Shown here: piece by piece, positions 1 through 5,870 of the stretch
Layout: every line of letters starts with the position of its first letter
Numbering within the stretch: position 1 is the first letter of the stretch
NCBI GenBank assembly: GCA_003499955.1
Contig: DNRP01000080.1
Coordinates: 3,987-12,375, forward strand
Reading direction: 5' to 3'
DNA from: Cyanobacteria bacterium UBA9971
GTDB lineage: Bacteria; Cyanobacteriota; Vampirovibrionia; Gastranaerophilales; UBA9971
Length of the DNA: 8,389 bases
Made by a program: the position numbers and the translations under genes
Notes under the pieces: generated by a model
Database searches by the model: none
What the model was told of the DNA's origin: nothing
What the model saw: the letters and a program-made list of their open reading frames with translations, nothing else

Positions 1-609
1 AAAACCGAATTAAGTAAGTATAATTGCGCTCTGATTGGAGGAGAAACCGCTGAACTTAACGAACTCGTGGCAAATGGGCATTTTGATGTTGGCGGATTCG
101 CAGTAGGGCTTGTGAAAAAAGACAAAATGCTAAAAAAAGAAAATGTCAAAGAAGACGATGTTATAATCGGTCTTAAGTCAAGCGGTCCTCACTCTAACGG
201 ATATACTTTGATAAGAAAACTCCACGAACAAGGACTTTTATCAGAAGAAGAACTTAAAGAAACCCTTGAGCCGACTTATATTTATGTTAATGAAATCTTG
301 AAACTCTGTGAAGAAAACGCGATTAAAGTATGCGCGCATATAACAGGCGGAGGAATAGCGGGTAATTTAGAACGAATTATTCCAGATAGTTTATGCGCGG
401 AAGTTTTCACAAAAAATATTCCTGATAATCCTATATTTAAAAAGCTTGAAGATTTAGTTGGTTCAGAAGAAGCTTATAAAACCTTTAATATGGGAGTTGG
501 AATGTGCGTTATAACTTCTCCTGATAAAGTTAATAGGGTTATAGAAGTTTGCAAAGCCTATGAACCATTTGTTTTAGGAAAAATAATATCGAACATTCAT
601 AAAAAATAA
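1..609 (+). CDS. purM: Phosphoribosylformylglycinamidine cyclo-ligase (AIR synthetase), C-terminal part
   Basis: PurM makes aminoimidazole ribonucleotide from formylglycinamidine ribonucleotide with ATP, in cytosolic purine synthesis. The frame is open from base 1, so the 5' end lies outside the window. 202 residues are visible and roughly the first 140 of a usual ~345 are missing. Family motifs read in order: CALIGGETAE near the left edge, FDVGGFAVGLV, GLKSSGPHSNGY (conserved S-S-G-x-H-S-N-G-Y motif), AHITGGGIAGNLERIIP and FNMGVGMCVI. A GTG at 67 is in frame but lies inside the conserved domain, after the GGETAE motif, so it is not the true start. The gene ends 22 bases before purD in the same direction, which indicates one operon. 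No frameshift or lost key motif is seen in the visible part. Confidence 0.96.
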   Translation, partial: KTELSKYNCALIGGETAELNELVANGHFDVGGFAVGLVKKDKMLKKENVKEDDVIIGLKSSGPHSNGYTLIRKLHEQGLLSEEELKETLEPTYIYVNEILKLCEENAIKVCAHITGGGIAGNLERIIPDSLCAEVFTKNIPDNPIFKKLEDLVGSEEAYKTFNMGVGMCVITSPDKVNRVIEVCKAYEPFVLGKIISNIHKK

Positions 610-618
610 AATTAATTT

Positions 619-623
619 AGGAG
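619..623 (+). promoter_or_regulatory. Ribosome binding site of purD
   Basis: AGGAG lies 8 bases before the TTG at 632. It decides in favour of this TTG start, since no ATG or GTG gives a better fit to the N-terminal nucleotide-binding motif of PurD. Confidence 0.8.
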
Positions 624-631
624 AATAATAC

Positions 632-1924
632 TTGAAAGTACTTATATACGGGGGCGGAGCAAGAGAACATGCACTCGCCTGGAAGATAAAACAATCACCT
701 TTACTGGAAAAATTATATTTATGCAAGCCTAATGACGGTTTTGCTTATCTCGGAGAAGTTCTAGATGCTGAAAATTTTACAGAACTAGCGAAAATTTCAA
801 AAGAAATAGGCATAAGTTTGCTTGTAGTTGGGCCGGAAGATTTTTTAATCAGGGGAATCGTTGATGAATTCAAAAAAGCTGGAATTTCTGCAATAGGCGC
901 TGATAAAAAATGGGCGATGCTCGAAGGCTCAAAGTCTTTTTCCAAGGAGTTTATGGTTAGAAATAATATTCCAACGGCAAAATACAAAATAATTACAGAC
1001 AAATCACAAATTTCACAAGTTCTTGATGAATTTGAAATCCCTGTAGTACTAAAAGCTGACGGATTAGCCGCAGGGAAAGGTGTTTATATAGCCTGTACAA
1101 GAGAAGATGCCGAAAGCATGCTTAATGAATTTTTGGAAGGTAAATATGGCAATGCTTCTAAAAAAATCGTAGTGGAAGAATTTCTTGAAGGGGCGGAAAT
1201 TTCCCTTATTTCCTTGTGGGATGGAAAAACACTGCTGCCTTTAATTCCAGTAAGGGACTATAAAAAGCTTTTATCAGGTAATAAAGGACCAAATACAGGG
1301 GGAATGGGAGCTTACTGTCCTGTTTCGCTTACGCTGGAAGAATATAAAGAGCTTGAAAATTACACAAACACTCTAAAAGACGCTTTAATTAAAGAAAATG
1401 CAGACTTTACAGGCGTGGTCTATTCAGGCTTAATGCTTACAAAAGAAGGGATTAAGGTGCTTGAATACAACATGAGGTTTGGTGATCCAGAAACACAGGC
1501 TCTGTTGATACATCTTGATACTGATTTACTTGAAATTTTCAAAAAACAATCCGAGAAAAAGCTTGACGAAGTTGAGCTTAAGTGGAAACAAGGGCAGTCT
1601 TTTTGCGTTGTGGTCGCAGCCGAAGGTTATCCTGAAACTCCGATTAAAGGCGGTGAGATTGTTAACATTGCTGAAATTATTGAAAATAACGACGTTACTG
1701 TTTTTTATGCGGGAGTACAAAAACAAGACAAAAAGCTTATCGCAAATGGCGGAAGAGTTTTATCAGTCTGCAAAACAGGAATAGGAGTACAAAAAGACAT
1801 TTACGATGCTATAAAGCAACTTGATTACGAAAATAAAGCGTTTAGGAATGATATAGGCGAAGTTAGTATATTTGGAAAAGGCTGTTGCAAAGATGAAGGA
1901 ACTGGTGATAATTGCGGGATCTGA
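632..1924 (+). CDS. purD: Phosphoribosylamine--glycine ligase (GAR synthetase)
   Basis: PurD joins phosphoribosylamine and glycine with ATP to give GAR. It is an ATP-grasp enzyme of 430 residues, close to the family's usual ~425. The TTG start with AGGAG puts VLIYGGGAREHALAWKI at residues 3-19, the standard N-terminal glycine-rich motif. Further family motifs are SKSFSKEFMVRNNIPTA (100-116), VLKADGLAAGKGV (139-151, ATP-grasp), GPNTGGMGAYCP (219-230), EYNMRFGDPETQ (278-289, metal-binding) and FCVVVAAEGYP (324-334). The usual D-H-K-R segment reads D-Y-K-K at 209-212. After the typical family ending (FRNDIG, 404-409) about 20 residues remain, including three cysteines at 418, 419 and 428. This tail is coded by sequence that also encodes the start of purE in another frame. 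The stop is TGA. Confidence 0.97.
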   Translation: MKVLIYGGGAREHALAWKIKQSPLLEKLYLCKPNDGFAYLGEVLDAENFTELAKISKEIGISLLVVGPEDFLIRGIVDEFKKAGISAIGADKKWAMLEGSKSFSKEFMVRNNIPTAKYKIITDKSQISQVLDEFEIPVVLKADGLAAGKGVYIACTREDAESMLNEFLEGKYGNASKKIVVEEFLEGAEISLISLWDGKTLLPLIPVRDYKKLLSGNKGPNTGGMGAYCPVSLTLEEYKELENYTNTLKDALIKENADFTGVVYSGLMLTKEGIKVLEYNMRFGDPETQALLIHLDTDLLEIFKKQSEKKLDEVELKWKQGQSFCVVVAAEGYPETPIKGGEIVNIAEIIENNDVTVFYAGVQKQDKKLIANGGRVLSVCKTGIGVQKDIYDAIKQLDYENKAFRNDIGEVSIFGKGCCKDEGTGDNCGI

Positions 1925-2303
1925 AAGCGATATTAGCTTTGTGGAGCCTGCCTTGAAATTAGCGGAAGAACTGGGTATAGATACTGAATTTGTAGTGTAT
2001 TCCGCACATAGAAACCTTGAAGATCTTTTGAATTATCTCGGAGAAATAGAAAAATCCGGTAAAACAAAAATTATAATAGCGGTTGCCGGTTTAGCGGCTG
2101 CTTTGCCGGGAGTAGTCGCGGCAAGGGTCAATCTTCCCGTAATCGGCGTGCCTAGAGATACGGGTCCCCTCAATGGGATGGATGCGCTTCTTTCTATTGC
2201 CCAGATGCCAAAAGGAGTTCCTGTCGCAACTATGGCTATTGGCATGCATGGTATGCTAAACTCGGTAAACTTTGCACACAGGATTTTTAAGCAAATTAAA
2301 TAA
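1893..2303 (+). CDS. purE: N5-CAIR mutase / AIR carboxylase catalytic subunit
   Basis: PurE moves CO2 from N5 to C4 of the aminoimidazole ring, giving CAIR. I chose the ATG at 1893 (136 residues), which starts eight residues before the G-S-E-S-D motif. A TTG at 1872 would add seven residues; neither start has a clear ribosome binding site. The gene overlaps the end of purD by 32 bases (53 with TTG), which suggests translational coupling. Visible motifs are AGSESD, YSAHR (equivalent of E. coli His45), LPVIGVPRDTG and DALLSIAQMPKGVPVATMAIG. The motif that in E. coli reads GAAHLPG (His75) reads LAAALPG here, so that histidine is an alanine. The rest is class-I-like, not the animal/Treponema class II (AGRSNxL). 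No purK is present in the window. Function is likely but the active-site variation is notable. Confidence 0.93.
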   Translation: MKELVIIAGSESDISFVEPALKLAEELGIDTEFVVYSAHRNLEDLLNYLGEIEKSGKTKIIIAVAGLAAALPGVVAARVNLPVIGVPRDTGPLNGMDALLSIAQMPKGVPVATMAIGMHGMLNSVNFAHRIFKQIK

Positions 2304-2385
2304 AAAAATAAATATTTTTTATATAAAAAGGCAATATTTTGTATCTCGATGTTTTTATATAGATAAGAGAATTAAATTTAAAAAC

Positions 2386-2393
2386 AAAGGGGT
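2386..2393 (+). promoter_or_regulatory. Ribosome binding site of the 45-residue gene
   Basis: AAAGGGGT ends 8 bases before the ATG at 2402. This spacing is the main evidence that the small reading frame is translated. Confidence 0.6.
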
Positions 2394-2401
2394 ATAAGAG
2401 T

Positions 2402-2539
2402 ATGATTTCAATAAAAAACAACACACAAACAGTCAGAAAAGCCGATATTAACGCATTAGAAAGAAGATTGCTTGAACTTCAGGAAAAATATAATTTAGAA
2501 GATGAAGCTGTTGAAAAAATTCTTATATTTGCAAAATAA
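2402..2539 (+). CDS. Small hypothetical protein, 45 residues
   Basis: I do not recognise this gene. The frame runs from ATG to TAA and encodes 45 residues beginning MISIKNNTQT and ending EKILIFAK. It has a good ribosome binding site (AAAGGGGT, 8-base spacing). The composition is charged and helix-favouring: residues 14-44 alternate Leu/Ile with Glu/Lys/Arg, as in a short amphipathic helix or coiled coil. There is no signal peptide, membrane segment, cysteine or known motif. It stands about 100 bases after purE in the same direction and before a strong terminator at 2632-2658, so it could be the last gene of the pur transcript or a separate small unit. A copy of the palindromic repeat begins 15 bases after its stop. 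Its function is unknown. Confidence 0.6.
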   Translation: MISIKNNTQTVRKADINALERRLLELQEKYNLEDEAVEKILIFAK

Positions 2540-2554
2540 GAAATAGATTAGGTT

Positions 2555-2593
2555 GTCATTGCGAGGAAAGCCGAAGGCTTGACGTGGCAATCT
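2555..2593 (+). repeat. Palindromic repeat, partial copy A
   Basis: The copy starts GTCATTGCGAGG and ends GACGTGGCAATCT. Its core hairpin is AAGCC-GAA-GGCTT (2568-2580), and the outer ATTGC (2558-2562) pairs with GCAAT (2587-2591). It matches the left half of copy B (3420-3458), differing mainly in the variable hairpin core. The right half (AGATTGC...CAATGAC) is absent. It lies 15 bases after the stop of the 45-residue gene. Confidence 0.9.
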
Positions 2594-2631
2594 CAGTCAT
2601 TTGTTAAAAAAAATTTACATTTATTTTTTTC

Positions 2632-2658
2632 AAACGGGGCAAGGGATTTGCCCCGTTT
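2632..2658 (+). terminator. Intrinsic terminator after the pur/small-gene unit
   Basis: An 11-bp perfect stem, AAACGGGGCAA (2632-2642) with TTGCCCCGTTT (2648-2658), encloses a 5-base loop. The T-rich run TTTTCGATTT overlaps and follows the 3' arm. The GC-rich stem stands out in an AT-rich region. It most likely ends transcription from the 45-residue gene and possibly the pur operon. Confidence 0.75.
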
Positions 2659-2750
2659 TCGATTTAAAGAAATGGATTTCTGAAAATAAATTATTAAGTT
2701 TAAAAAAGATAAGCCGATTATATTAATACGTGATTTTTTCAAATACAGAA

Positions 2751-2778
2751 TTCATAGGAGGCTAAAAAATTTTATAAT
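2751..2778 (+). promoter_or_regulatory. Possible promoter of the M23 peptidase gene
   Basis: TTCATA (2751-2756) and a perfect TATAAT (2773-2778) are 16 bases apart. Transcription would begin near 2785 and give a leader of about 55 bases before the TTG start. The -10 box is perfect but such boxes arise easily in AT-rich DNA, and the -35 box is weak. Confidence 0.4.
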
Positions 2779-2839
2779 TGTTAGACTATTTTTACGGACA
2801 CAAAATGCTTAATTAAAAGCAGCGTGGAGTGGTAGGATC

Positions 2840-3394
2840 TTGAAAATATACCAAAAAATCATAATAATATTTATTTTGTTTCTCTGTTTTGTAATTCAGG
2901 GAGATTTTGCGTGTGCAAAATATGATGTAGTAGGACCTGTTTTAGGCAGAATTTCTTCCGAATTCGGTATGCGACCGGATCCTTTCACGGGAAAACCTGC
3001 TTTTCACAGCGGAATTGATATTGCTGCGGACATGGGGACTCCCGTATATGCGATTCAGGACGGCACAATCATTTACAGCGGTAAAAAAGGCGGTTACGGA
3101 AACTGCGTAATAATCGACCATTATTATCCCGATGTTCCTCAAATACCAAGATTACAAACACTTTACGGACATAATTCATCGCTTCTTGTAAACGTTGGAG
3201 ATAACGTAAGACGCGGACAGGTTATAGCTTACGTAGGCTCAACAGGTCGTTCTAACGGACCGCATCTGCATTTTGAAGTTTCATACAATAAACAGTATGT
3301 TAACCCCATGGATTATTTATATAAATTACCATCGTATCTTGATTATGTAGCTTATGCAAGGTCAAAAAACAGGTATACTTCATATAAACCCTAA
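2840..3394 (+). CDS. Secreted M23-family (LytM-type) metallopeptidase
   Basis: This is a zinc peptidase family that cuts peptide cross-links in peptidoglycan. The protein has 184 residues. The frame is closed by a stop at 2810 and the only plausible start is TTG at 2840, with TGGAG (2825-2829) 10 bases before it. Residues 1-26 form a signal peptide: lysines, then a long hydrophobic core (residues 7-19), then A-C-A as a signal peptidase I site. The mature part is almost all catalytic domain. Zinc ligands are His56 and Asp60 (HSGID) and His144 (HLH), with catalytic His111 (YGH) and His142. The set is complete, so the enzyme should be active rather than a degenerate activator like EnvC. No LysM or SH3 domain is present. 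It is a single gene with its own likely promoter; its exact role in the cell wall cannot be told. Confidence 0.93.
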   Translation: MKIYQKIIIIFILFLCFVIQGDFACAKYDVVGPVLGRISSEFGMRPDPFTGKPAFHSGIDIAADMGTPVYAIQDGTIIYSGKKGGYGNCVIIDHYYPDVPQIPRLQTLYGHNSSLLVNVGDNVRRGQVIAYVGSTGRSNGPHLHFEVSYNKQYVNPMDYLYKLPSYLDYVAYARSKNRYTSYKP

Positions 3395-3408
3395 AATTAG
3401 GTTTTTTT
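3390..3408 (+). terminator. Weak intrinsic terminator overlapping the peptidase stop codon
   Basis: CCTAA (3390-3394) pairs with TTAGG (3397-3401), followed by seven T (3402-3408). The stem is only 5 bp but the T run is good, and the stop codon TAA lies in the left arm. The following repeat (3420-3500) forms a much larger hairpin and may help. Confidence 0.45.
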
Positions 3409-3419
3409 AACAATTCGAT

Positions 3420-3500
3420 GTCATTGCGAGGAGGTGTATAGCACCGACGTGGCAATCTAAAAAAATAAAAATTAGATTGCTTCGCTTTGCTCGCAATGAC
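3420..3500 (+). repeat. Palindromic repeat, complete copy B (81 bp)
   Basis: The element has 11-bp perfect terminal inverted repeats, GTCATTGCGAG (3420-3430) and CTCGCAATGAC (3490-3500). A second inner pair, GCAATCT (3452-3458) and AGATTGC (3474-3480), flanks an A/T-only centre. The left half has its own variable core (GGTG-TATAG-CACC). This is the reference copy in the window: copy A has only the left half, and copy C has a decayed right half. It lies between convergent genes, 25 bases from each stop codon (3394 and 3526). It codes for nothing, so it looks like a non-autonomous palindromic element of the REP/MITE kind; how it moves is unknown. Confidence 0.92.
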
Positions 3501-3525
3501 GACCATGGTTATTTGGCGACAACGG

Positions 3526-4653
3526 TTAACTTACTTTTTTTCTATAAACCAGTTCGATTTTGGGAAGACCGAGAGAAGCTCTTTCAACGCGGTTTCTGCC
3601 GCCTTCTTTTGCCCTGTAAAGAGCTTTGTCAGCTCTTTCACAGAAATCAACAGGTGTTTTATCAGATAAATCTAATTGCGCAACGCCCACACTAATCGTA
3701 GCTTTTATAGGTTTTGCCGATTTATTGAAAATTTCTTCGGCTACAATTTCTCTTAATCTGTCCAAAAGCTCATAAGCTTCTACTTGTGATGTTTCAGGAA
3801 GTATAAGAACAAATTCTTCGCCTCCATAGCGACATGCAACATCAGAAGTTCTTGTTTTGTTGGAAATTAAACTTCCAAGCTCTTTTAAAATCACATCGCC
3901 CGCATGATGACCGTAAGTATCATTAATTTTCTTAAAAAAATCAATATCAAAAAGAGCAAGACTTAATTGAGAATTATGTCTTTTAGCCCTTGAAAACTCT
4001 TCGGCAATTCTTCTGTTAAACTCTCTTCTGTTTATAAGACCCGTTAAAGCGTCTGTTGTCGCCATATTGTGAAGGACATCCGCTTTATTTCCCGCAAATT
4101 CAATGACACTGTTGAATATTTTTACCAGATATGTCAATACCCCCATAACAGTAAGAAATGAAAGAGTTTTAGTCAAGATAACATTTTGATTTGAAATCAA
4201 AAATTCTTTTTCAAACCAGCCAAAAACATTAGCAAAAAATATTATAACCGCACAGCCGATAAAAATCTTTAATGACAGCTTTGTTTTTCCGTACGAAATA
4301 CATTGAATAAGCGGAATTAATGAGAGAAAAATATAATCGCTGTTTCCCGTAAATATTGTAAGAGAAACTATCATAACGGTTGTAAGAATCGTATTGAACT
4401 CTGACAGGTTTTCGCAGGAATGTTGAGACGACAAATCAGGCTTGCTTGTTACCCATAAGAGTATTTCATTTAAAATTATATAAAGCCCGAGAATAATCCA
4501 GCTTAATGAAAGAAGGATATGACAAACCATGCTTTGATTTCCGGAGTCTTGTATTGAATAAATAAAAAGATTTATAATTATTGCAATAGTCAAAAACCGA
4601 TTAAACCTGAGTGTATGGGCAAGTCTTGTATTTAATTCGCCGTGAGCAAACAA
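3526..4653 (-). CDS. Membrane diguanylate cyclase (GGDEF domain)
   Basis: This enzyme makes the second messenger cyclic di-GMP from two GTP. It has 375 residues. Residues 1-185 hold about six hydrophobic segments (roughly 17-34, 43-65, 87-102, 105-120, 127-146 and 160-182), a membrane sensor region that I cannot assign to a named family. A short linker leads to the catalytic domain: the ATTDALTGLINRREF start motif (198-212), FDIDFFKKINDTYGH (235-249), the active-site GGEEF (277-281) and ISVGVAQ (320-326). The inhibitory I-site RxxD is present as RTSD (268-271), five residues before GGEEF, so product feedback is expected. The start is TTG at 4653 with GGAG 8 bases upstream on this strand. There is no EAL or HD-GYP partner nearby, and the signal it senses is unknown. 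Confidence 0.93.
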   Translation of the reverse strand: MFAHGELNTRLAHTLRFNRFLTIAIIINLFIYSIQDSGNQSMVCHILLSLSWIILGLYIILNEILLWVTSKPDLSSQHSCENLSEFNTILTTVMIVSLTIFTGNSDYIFLSLIPLIQCISYGKTKLSLKIFIGCAVIIFFANVFGWFEKEFLISNQNVILTKTLSFLTVMGVLTYLVKIFNSVIEFAGNKADVLHNMATTDALTGLINRREFNRRIAEEFSRAKRHNSQLSLALFDIDFFKKINDTYGHHAGDVILKELGSLISNKTRTSDVACRYGGEEFVLILPETSQVEAYELLDRLREIVAEEIFNKSAKPIKATISVGVAQLDLSDKTPVDFCERADKALYRAKEGGRNRVERASLGLPKIELVYRKKVS

Positions 4654-4661
4654 TATTTTTT

Positions 4662-4665
4662 CTCC
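4662..4665 (-). promoter_or_regulatory. Ribosome binding site of the diguanylate cyclase
   Basis: GGAG on the minus strand stands 8 bases before TTG (4653-4651). It supports the TTG start over any internal ATG. Confidence 0.65.
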
Positions 4666-4770
4666 GAACTTTTTAATATACGGGTTTAATATTTAATTCT
4701 ATATTATTTTTTGATTTCGTGCAGAACTTTAATATATTTTAATATTTTTAAATTAGTTTAAAATATATTC

Positions 4771-5190
4771 ATGAATATAAAAATTTTAATTAAATTTATT
4801 AAAAATATTTATTATGAAATAATGTCTAACTTTGTTCTGAAAAAAGTCAAATACGGAATAGAGGGGGAATGCTGCCGCTGTGGTGATTGCTGCCGATTTA
4901 TGTACAGTCTTGATACTTATACGGAAAAAGAATTTAATTTTTTAACAAATTTTTACCCCAAATATAAACGATTTAAAGTTATCGGCAAAGATGATTACGG
5001 AAATTTAATTCTTGCCTGCAAATTAATAGATGAAACGGGTCTTTGTCCTGATTATGAAAACAGACTGGAGATGTGCAAAGATTATCCAAATCCGGCAAAA
5101 ATCAGAGCAGGTGGACGACTTTATAAAAGATGCACCTACAAATTAATTCCTGAAAAAAACTTTGAAAGTTTTCTTTCTACTGAAAAATAA
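4771..5190 (+). CDS. YkgJ/UPF0153-type cysteine-cluster protein
   Basis: The 139-residue protein carries the signature C-C-x-C-x-x-C-C at residues 34-41 (CCRCGDCC). Further cysteines at 83, 92, 102 and 121 follow the family pattern (LACKLI, GLCPDY, EMCKDYP, KRCTY). The family is thought to bind zinc or an iron-sulfur cluster, and its biochemical role is not firmly established. The start is uncertain. ATG 4771 adds a 17-residue basic, Ile-rich N-terminus that could be amphipathic, while ATG 4822 (Met18) gives a form closer to typical members. Neither has a ribosome binding site. A strong terminator begins at the stop codon. The gene stands alone, divergent from the diguanylate cyclase across 117 AT-rich bases, so context adds nothing about function. 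Confidence 0.85.
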   Translation: MNIKILIKFIKNIYYEIMSNFVLKKVKYGIEGECCRCGDCCRFMYSLDTYTEKEFNFLTNFYPKYKRFKVIGKDDYGNLILACKLIDETGLCPDYENRLEMCKDYPNPAKIRAGGRLYKRCTYKLIPEKNFESFLSTEK

Positions 5191-5220
5191 AGAAGAAGGC
5201 TATAAATAGCCTTCTTCTTT
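5189..5220. terminator. Bidirectional intrinsic terminator
   Basis: A 13-bp perfect stem (AAGAAGAAGGCTA at 5190-5202, TAGCCTTCTTCTT at 5207-5219) has a TAAA loop; the pair A5189-T5220 extends it to 14 bp. The 3' side continues into T-rich sequence, and on the minus strand TTATTTTTCA follows. It fits termination of both the cysteine-cluster gene (+) and the 52-residue gene (-), which converge here. Confidence 0.8.
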
Positions 5221-5270
5221 TGAATTTTATTTTACTTTCCGTCTCTAATTCCGTTTAAATCTAACTCCGG

Positions 5271-5429
5271 TTAAATAGGATAAACAGTAACGCCTTTTTC
5301 TCTCATATAATGAATATAACTGTGGAGTGCCGTTAAATTAAGGTTTGATTTTCTTTTTTCTGTTTCATACTTTGAATTTGTGGTTTTGGCTACGGCAGTA
5401 GAAAGATCATGAAAAAATTGTTCTCTCAT
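5271..5429 (-). CDS. Small hypothetical protein, 52 residues
   Basis: I do not recognise this gene. On the minus strand an ATG at 5429 opens a frame of 52 residues, starting MREQFFHDLS and ending KGVTVYPI with stop TAA at 5273-5271. GGAG (5442-5439) stands 9 bases before the start. The protein is polar and basic in the middle (KYETEKRKSN), without membrane segments or cysteines, and probably helical. The end matches well with the bidirectional terminator at 5189-5220. Its leader contains a much stronger, unused ribosome-binding-like sequence about 68 bases upstream and a three-codon frame (5447-5436) that surrounds the real ribosome binding site. The gene could encode a small DNA-binding or regulatory protein, but nothing proves it. 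Confidence 0.6.
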   Translation of the reverse strand: MREQFFHDLSTAVAKTTNSKYETEKRKSNLNLTALHSYIHYMREKGVTVYPI

Positions 5430-5497
5430 TTGAAATTACTCCGACATTTTTTGTTAAAAGTACTAACCCAAATAAACTCAGATTTTTACTAAATTTA

Positions 5498-5505
5498 CCT
5501 CCTTT
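5498..5505 (-). promoter_or_regulatory. Orphan strong Shine-Dalgarno-like sequence
   Basis: On the minus strand the sequence reads AGAAAGGAGGT, an extended match to the end of 16S rRNA. No ATG, GTG or TTG lies at a usable distance downstream, as the next codons reach stops at once. It is 68 bases before the start of the 52-residue gene, inside its presumed leader. Confidence 0.5.
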
Positions 5506-5535
5506 CTTTTAAATTATTTTTTTGTAAACACAATG

Positions 5536-5574
5536 AAATAATAATTTAATCTATTCATTAACAAATTATTATTT
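5536..5574. repeat. A/T-only inverted repeat
   Basis: AAATAATAATTT (5536-5547) and AAATTATTATTT (5563-5574) are perfect 12-bp inverted arms around a 15-base spacer. It could be a protein-binding site or a weak hairpin. In such AT-rich sequence, chance is a real alternative. Confidence 0.5.
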
Positions 5575-5864
5575 TAATGAAACTTGTTTTTTAAATTTTT
5601 CTAAAAATTACATTTAAAAATTTAATTAGAAAGCGAAAAATGTTTTTAAATTATATAATTTTTTTTAAAAAAAATAAAGAAAAACTTTTTTAAAAACAAA
5701 TTGTTAAATTTTGTTAAAGCATGGCAGCAGTTTTGTAACTTTTTTTTCTGGTTTATTTAAACTATTTAAAGAGAGTTAGTCAAAAAATTTAAAATTTCAA
5801 AACAACAATTTATTTAAGTTCATCTTCTTCGCCTATTTATTAAAATACAAAAATTTTTAGTTAC

Positions 5865-5870
5865 AGGGAG
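5865..5870 (+). promoter_or_regulatory. Ribosome binding site of the glycine-zipper protein
   Basis: AGGGAG ends 6 bases before ATG 5877 and fixes the start. Confidence 0.75.

Larger units (their letters stand above)
2540..2839 (+). other. 300-base gene-free stretch before the M23 peptidase
   Basis: This stretch holds a partial palindromic repeat (2555-2593), an intrinsic terminator (2632-2658), a likely promoter (2751-2778) and a short untranslated leader with a possible small hairpin (TGCTT at 2806-2810 and AAGCA at 2817-2821). An AGGAGG at 2756-2761 has no start codon at usable distance and overlaps the proposed promoter. I see no convincing reading frame. Confidence 0.6.

Noticed and set aside
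745..1002. Open frame on the minus strand inside purD
   Set aside because: It is antisense to a clearly conserved enzyme and has no family motif; it is a shadow of the purD frame.
1515..1784. Open frame in another + frame inside purD
   Set aside because: Low-complexity basic protein without ribosome binding site, fully inside the conserved purD gene.
2303..2320. A/T hairpin after purE (AAAAAATA with TATTTTTT) as a terminator
   Set aside because: Only A-T pairs and a 2-base loop; it would be too weak, and such pairing is common by chance in this AT-rich stretch.
2339..2367. Promoter for the 45-residue gene (TTGTAT and a TATA-like box)
   Set aside because: No pair of boxes has acceptable spacing and match together; any call would be guesswork.
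2756..2761. AGGAGG as a ribosome binding site for a hidden gene before the M23 peptidase
   Set aside because: The only downstream start is a TTG 16 bases away giving 12 codons. The site also overlaps the proposed promoter and may not be transcribed.
3300..3506. Minus-strand frame beginning MVVIASKAKQS
   Set aside because: The start is translated from the palindromic repeat (copy B); the rest is antisense to the end of the M23 gene. Such peptides recur wherever this repeat lies.
5701..5718. Tandem TTGTTAAA copies exactly 10 bases apart as an operator
   Set aside because: Interesting helical spacing, but similar TTGTTAAA strings occur at 5451 and elsewhere in AT-rich gaps, so chance cannot be excluded.
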